Shown one piece after another: positions 15,542-17,804 of a stretch of 17,804 nucleotides of DNA. The position numbers were made by a program, and so were the translations under genes. This stretch comes from JBJXHB01 sp046160725 (GTDB lineage Bacteria > Pseudomonadota > Gammaproteobacteria > Burkholderiales > Burkholderiaceae_C): the NCBI GenBank assembly GCA_046160725.1, contig JBJXHB010000031.1, positions 1-17,804 on the forward strand, read 5' to 3'. Every line of letters begins with the position of its first letter. Position 1 is the stretch's first letter. The notes beneath the pieces were generated by a model. It was not told the origin of the DNA and made no database searches. It saw nothing but the letters and a program-made list of their open reading frames with translations.

Positions 15542-16302
15542 GCGGCCTTGGCCTGGGACACTGGCGGATAGAACAGCCGGCGCAGGCCGCCACGCTCGAA
15601 GGGCTGCCACGCCGCCGGGTCCTGAGCCAGCCGGTCCGCCAGGGCAAACAAGGCCAGCGGGTTCATGCCCATGCCGCAGTGGCTGGCCGGGATCTCGATG
15701 TTCTCGACCCGGGGCGCCGGATCGTTCACGCTGCAGCCCCAGGCCACGATGCCGTCGCTCTTGCTGTAGATCGACGTCGTGGGCACCGGCGGCGGCTCGC
15801 GCAGGCGTTGCATCTGCGCCGGGTCGGCATCGACGGCATGGCCGTTGAAATACTCGTACAGGCGCCAGGCGTTGGTGGCGCGCGGGCTGCCGGTGAAGGG
15901 GCTGCCCAGGGTCACCACGCAGCGCACGTCCTGCGGCATCTCCTTGGCCAGCTCGCGCGCATACAGGCCGCCCAGGCTCCAGCCGACCAGGCTGACCGGC
16001 CGCCCCTGACGCTGACTCAGCTCTCGGATGCGCTCGCGGCAGGCGTCCAGCACGTCTCGACGCGGGCCGATGTTGGCCCCCTGCCCCCAGCCATGCACGT
16101 CAAAGCCACAGTCGCGCAGGAAGCGGCGCATCGGGCCGGTGCTGGCATCGTTGGCCGCCAGGCCGGGAAAGGCCAGCACGCTGTGGCCGTCTCCGCGCTT
16201 GAGCCGTTTCATCAGCGGCGAAGCTGCCATCAGCGCCGCCAGCTCCCATGGCGCCCGGGCCTCGAGAAACAGCAACAGCGGTCCCGGTGGTTGCAACGTC
16301 AT
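15538..16302 (-). CDS. Alpha/beta hydrolase, lipase-like (PGAP1/triacylglycerol lipase type)
   Basis: The 254-residue protein is an alpha/beta hydrolase with a lipase-like layout: a strand VLAFPGLAANDAST as the oxyanion-hole region, the nucleophile elbow VGWSLGGLYAREL with Ser109, the VVTLGSPFTG strand typical of lipases, Asp183 in YSKSDGIVAW and His208 in SHCGMG. The triad is complete. There is no signal peptide, although the first 30 residues contain amphipathic helix that could touch a lipid surface. I use ATG 16302; a TTG four codons upstream is also possible, and neither has a clear Shine-Dalgarno. It lies 30 nt after the wax ester synthase gene and overlaps the next hydrolase gene by 4 nt. 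Genes of this type are often next to WS/DGAT genes, which suggests turnover of wax esters or acylglycerols. That is inference. Confidence 0.88.
   Translation of the reverse strand: MTLQPPGPLLLFLEARAPWELAALMAASPLMKRLKRGDGHSVLAFPGLAANDASTGPMRRFLRDCGFDVHGWGQGANIGPRRDVLDACRERIRELSQRQGRPVSLVGWSLGGLYARELAKEMPQDVRCVVTLGSPFTGSPRATNAWRLYEYFNGHAVDADPAQMQRLREPPPVPTTSIYSKSDGIVAWGCSVNDPAPRVENIEIPASHCGMGMNPLALFALADRLAQDPAAWQPFERGGLRRLFYPPVSQAKAA
15546..15549 (-). promoter_or_regulatory. Shine-Dalgarno for the terminal hydrolase
   Basis: AAGG on the minus strand lies 4 nt before ATG 15541, within the last codons of the upstream hydrolase. Together with the ATGA overlap it fixes this start. Confidence 0.5.
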
Positions 16303-16332
16303 GCGTGGCGTCAACAGCTTGGATGACGGATC

Positions 16333-17804
16333 TTATCGACCGCCCTTTGGCCGCTTTGGAGCGCTTGCCCTAGTCGGGGCTGTCCCTTTCGAGACAGGCT
16401 GCGCGGTCGTCGGCAATTGCCGCAGCTCGTCCAATGACTGCAGCACCGCCTTGCCGAATGCCGCCACGTCGGGCATGGCCGCGGCGTCGGCCATCAGGCC
16501 CCAGTCCATCGACTGGTGATAGCTCTGCACCGTGATGTTCAGTGCCATGCCGTGCACCACGATCGAGGTCGGATAGTTGGTCAGCATGCGGGCACCGGCC
16601 ATGTACAGCGGCACGCCGGGACCGGGCACGTTGGAGACCACCACATTGGCCACCGGCGGCACGCGGTCGGCGGCCCGGGTGCGACCGACCAGGGCCGTCG
16701 CGGCCTCCATCAACCAGGGCATGCCCAGCGACGGAAAGTCGGTCGGCATCACGCTCTTGAGGTTGGAGAAGGTGGCCTTCATCGCCGCCGTGGCGGCCAT
16801 CACATGTGCCAGGCGGCGGGACGGGTCGGCCAGGTGCGTGCCCAGGCTGACCAGGCTCATGGTGGCCTGGTTGTCGGACGCGGTGTCGCCCGCCGCCCGC
16901 AGCGACACCGGCACGGCGGCGACCAGGCTCTTGCGCGGCAGGGCCTTGCGGCCACCGAAGTACTTGCGCAGGGCGCTGCTGACCAGCATCAGCACCATGT
17001 CGTTGAGCGTGCCGCCATGGGCGCGGCCCAGGGCCTTGAGTTCGGCCAGCGGCAGCGTGATGGCGGCGAAGGCACGCTGCTCGGTGACCGACGCGTTGAG
17101 CACGGTGCGAGGCGCCAGCGTCAGGTTGGACGGCCCGCTGCTGGGCTTGATGAGCTGGGCCGCTGCATCCTTCAGTGTCCCGGCGGTGGACGGCAGGCTG
17201 CGCACGATGCCGGCCACCTGTTGCACCTGCCGGGCCAGCGCGCCGCGCATCATCTCGACCATGCTCAGCCGGTAGGTTCGTGGGCGGCCCGACGGCCGCA
17301 GCTCGATCTCGCGGCCCTGCGGCGTGGTGTCCAGGATGGCATTGGCCAGCGCCACCGCCGCTTGACCGTCCACCGCGGCATGGTGCAGCTGGGAATACAT
17401 GGCCACGCGTCTGTGGCCGTCCGCACTGGGGCCCAGGCCCTCCAGCACATGGAACTTCCACAGCGGCCGGCTGCGGTCCAGCAAGACCGGGTGCAGGGCC
17501 GACACCGCCGCCTCCAGCTCGGCCATGCCATCGCCGTGCCGGGCCGACGCGGGCAGCTTGACGCTGACGATGTGCTCGGTCAGGTCCGGGTGGGCATCCA
17601 CCCAGGCCGGGTTGGCCATGTTCAGCGGCATCCACCACAGGCGCCGGCGCAGCACCGGCGCGGCCGGCAGGCGGGCGGCGATGTGCTTGCGCAGCCGCGC
17701 GACGAAGGATCCCTTGAAGCCGGCGGGCAGCTCGAAGACCTGCAGCGCGCCCACGTGCATGGGCATCTGCGGCGTCTCGAGGTAGAGGAAGGTCGCGTCC
17801 AGGC
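16333..17804 (-). CDS. Wax ester synthase/diacylglycerol acyltransferase (WS/DGAT), 5' end cut by the window
   Basis: The gene runs off the right edge. Beyond the ATG at 17766 the frame stays open to 17804 and reads LDATFLYLETPQ, which is the conserved family N-terminus, so that ATG is internal and probably fewer than about 15 residues are missing. WS/DGAT enzymes transfer acyl groups from acyl-CoA to fatty alcohols or diacylglycerol to make storage lipids at the membrane. The catalytic motif HHAAVDG (HHxxxDG) lies at visible residues 140-146. PLWKFHVLEGL and, in the C-terminal domain, NDMVLMLVSSALRKYF and VVVSNVPGPGVPLYMAGA match the family well. The tail after the domain is a short basic Pro/Lys/Arg-rich stretch. 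It begins an operon with two alpha/beta hydrolases, the first 30 nt downstream. Confidence 0.95.
   Translation of the reverse strand, partial: LDATFLYLETPQMPMHVGALQVFELPAGFKGSFVARLRKHIAARLPAAPVLRRRLWWMPLNMANPAWVDAHPDLTEHIVSVKLPASARHGDGMAELEAAVSALHPVLLDRSRPLWKFHVLEGLGPSADGHRRVAMYSQLHHAAVDGQAAVALANAILDTTPQGREIELRPSGRPRTYRLSMVEMMRGALARQVQQVAGIVRSLPSTAGTLKDAAAQLIKPSSGPSNLTLAPRTVLNASVTEQRAFAAITLPLAELKALGRAHGGTLNDMVLMLVSSALRKYFGGRKALPRKSLVAAVPVSLRAAGDTASDNQATMSLVSLGTHLADPSRRLAHVMAATAAMKATFSNLKSVMPTDFPSLGMPWLMEAATALVGRTRAADRVPPVANVVVSNVPGPGVPLYMAGARMLTNYPTSIVVHGMALNITVQSYHQSMDWGLMADAAAMPDVAAFGKAVLQSLDELRQLPTTAQPVSKGTAPTRASAPKRPKGGR

Overview
The window is GC-rich DNA from what is most likely a betaproteobacterium of the order Burkholderiales, probably the Leptothrix/Rubrivivax side. 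This rests on a Bug-family (TctC-like) solute receptor, a PEP-CTERM protein, dense tandem gene packing and strong G/C third-position bias. It is inference from gene content, because no rRNA or other marker is present. No tRNA, rRNA, CRISPR array, intact insertion sequence or phage gene was found.

Layout, left to right. Bases 1-438 hold no gene I can support. From 439 to 10022 all genes are on the minus strand. Read in the direction of transcription they are: a B12-binding radical SAM protein (10022-8010); two paralogous exported proteins with tandem TonB-C-like domains (8007-6700 and 6700-5270), joined to it by a 2-nt gap and a stop/start overlap; a two-domain protein of unknown function (5118-3685); an exported histidine phosphatase (3511-2912); and a Bug receptor plus a cytoplasmic sulfatase 6 nt apart (2817-439). 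A PEP-CTERM protein (10299-10856, plus strand) diverges from the radical SAM operon and ends at a good intrinsic terminator. It is followed by a plus-strand pair: a class III aminotransferase (11053-12300) and an Ntn-hydrolase acylase of the penicillin amidase family without a signal peptide (12310-14610). Converging on these from the right is a minus-strand lipid operon: a wax ester synthase/DGAT cut by the window edge (17804-16333), then two alpha/beta hydrolases (16302-15538 and 15541-14651), the last two overlapping by ATGA.

How they may work together. The lipid operon reads as storage-lipid synthesis plus ester hydrolysis. The aminotransferase/acylase pair suggests hydrolysis of an N-acyl compound followed by transamination of the freed amine. 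The Bug/sulfatase pair suggests uptake and cytoplasmic desulfation of a sulfated organic acid. The least explained unit is the radical SAM operon: a cobalamin-type radical enzyme with an unusual CX4CX2C cluster motif, translationally coupled to two exported proteins that look like TonB C-terminal domains detached from any TonB membrane anchor. It is the best candidate here for an undescribed system.
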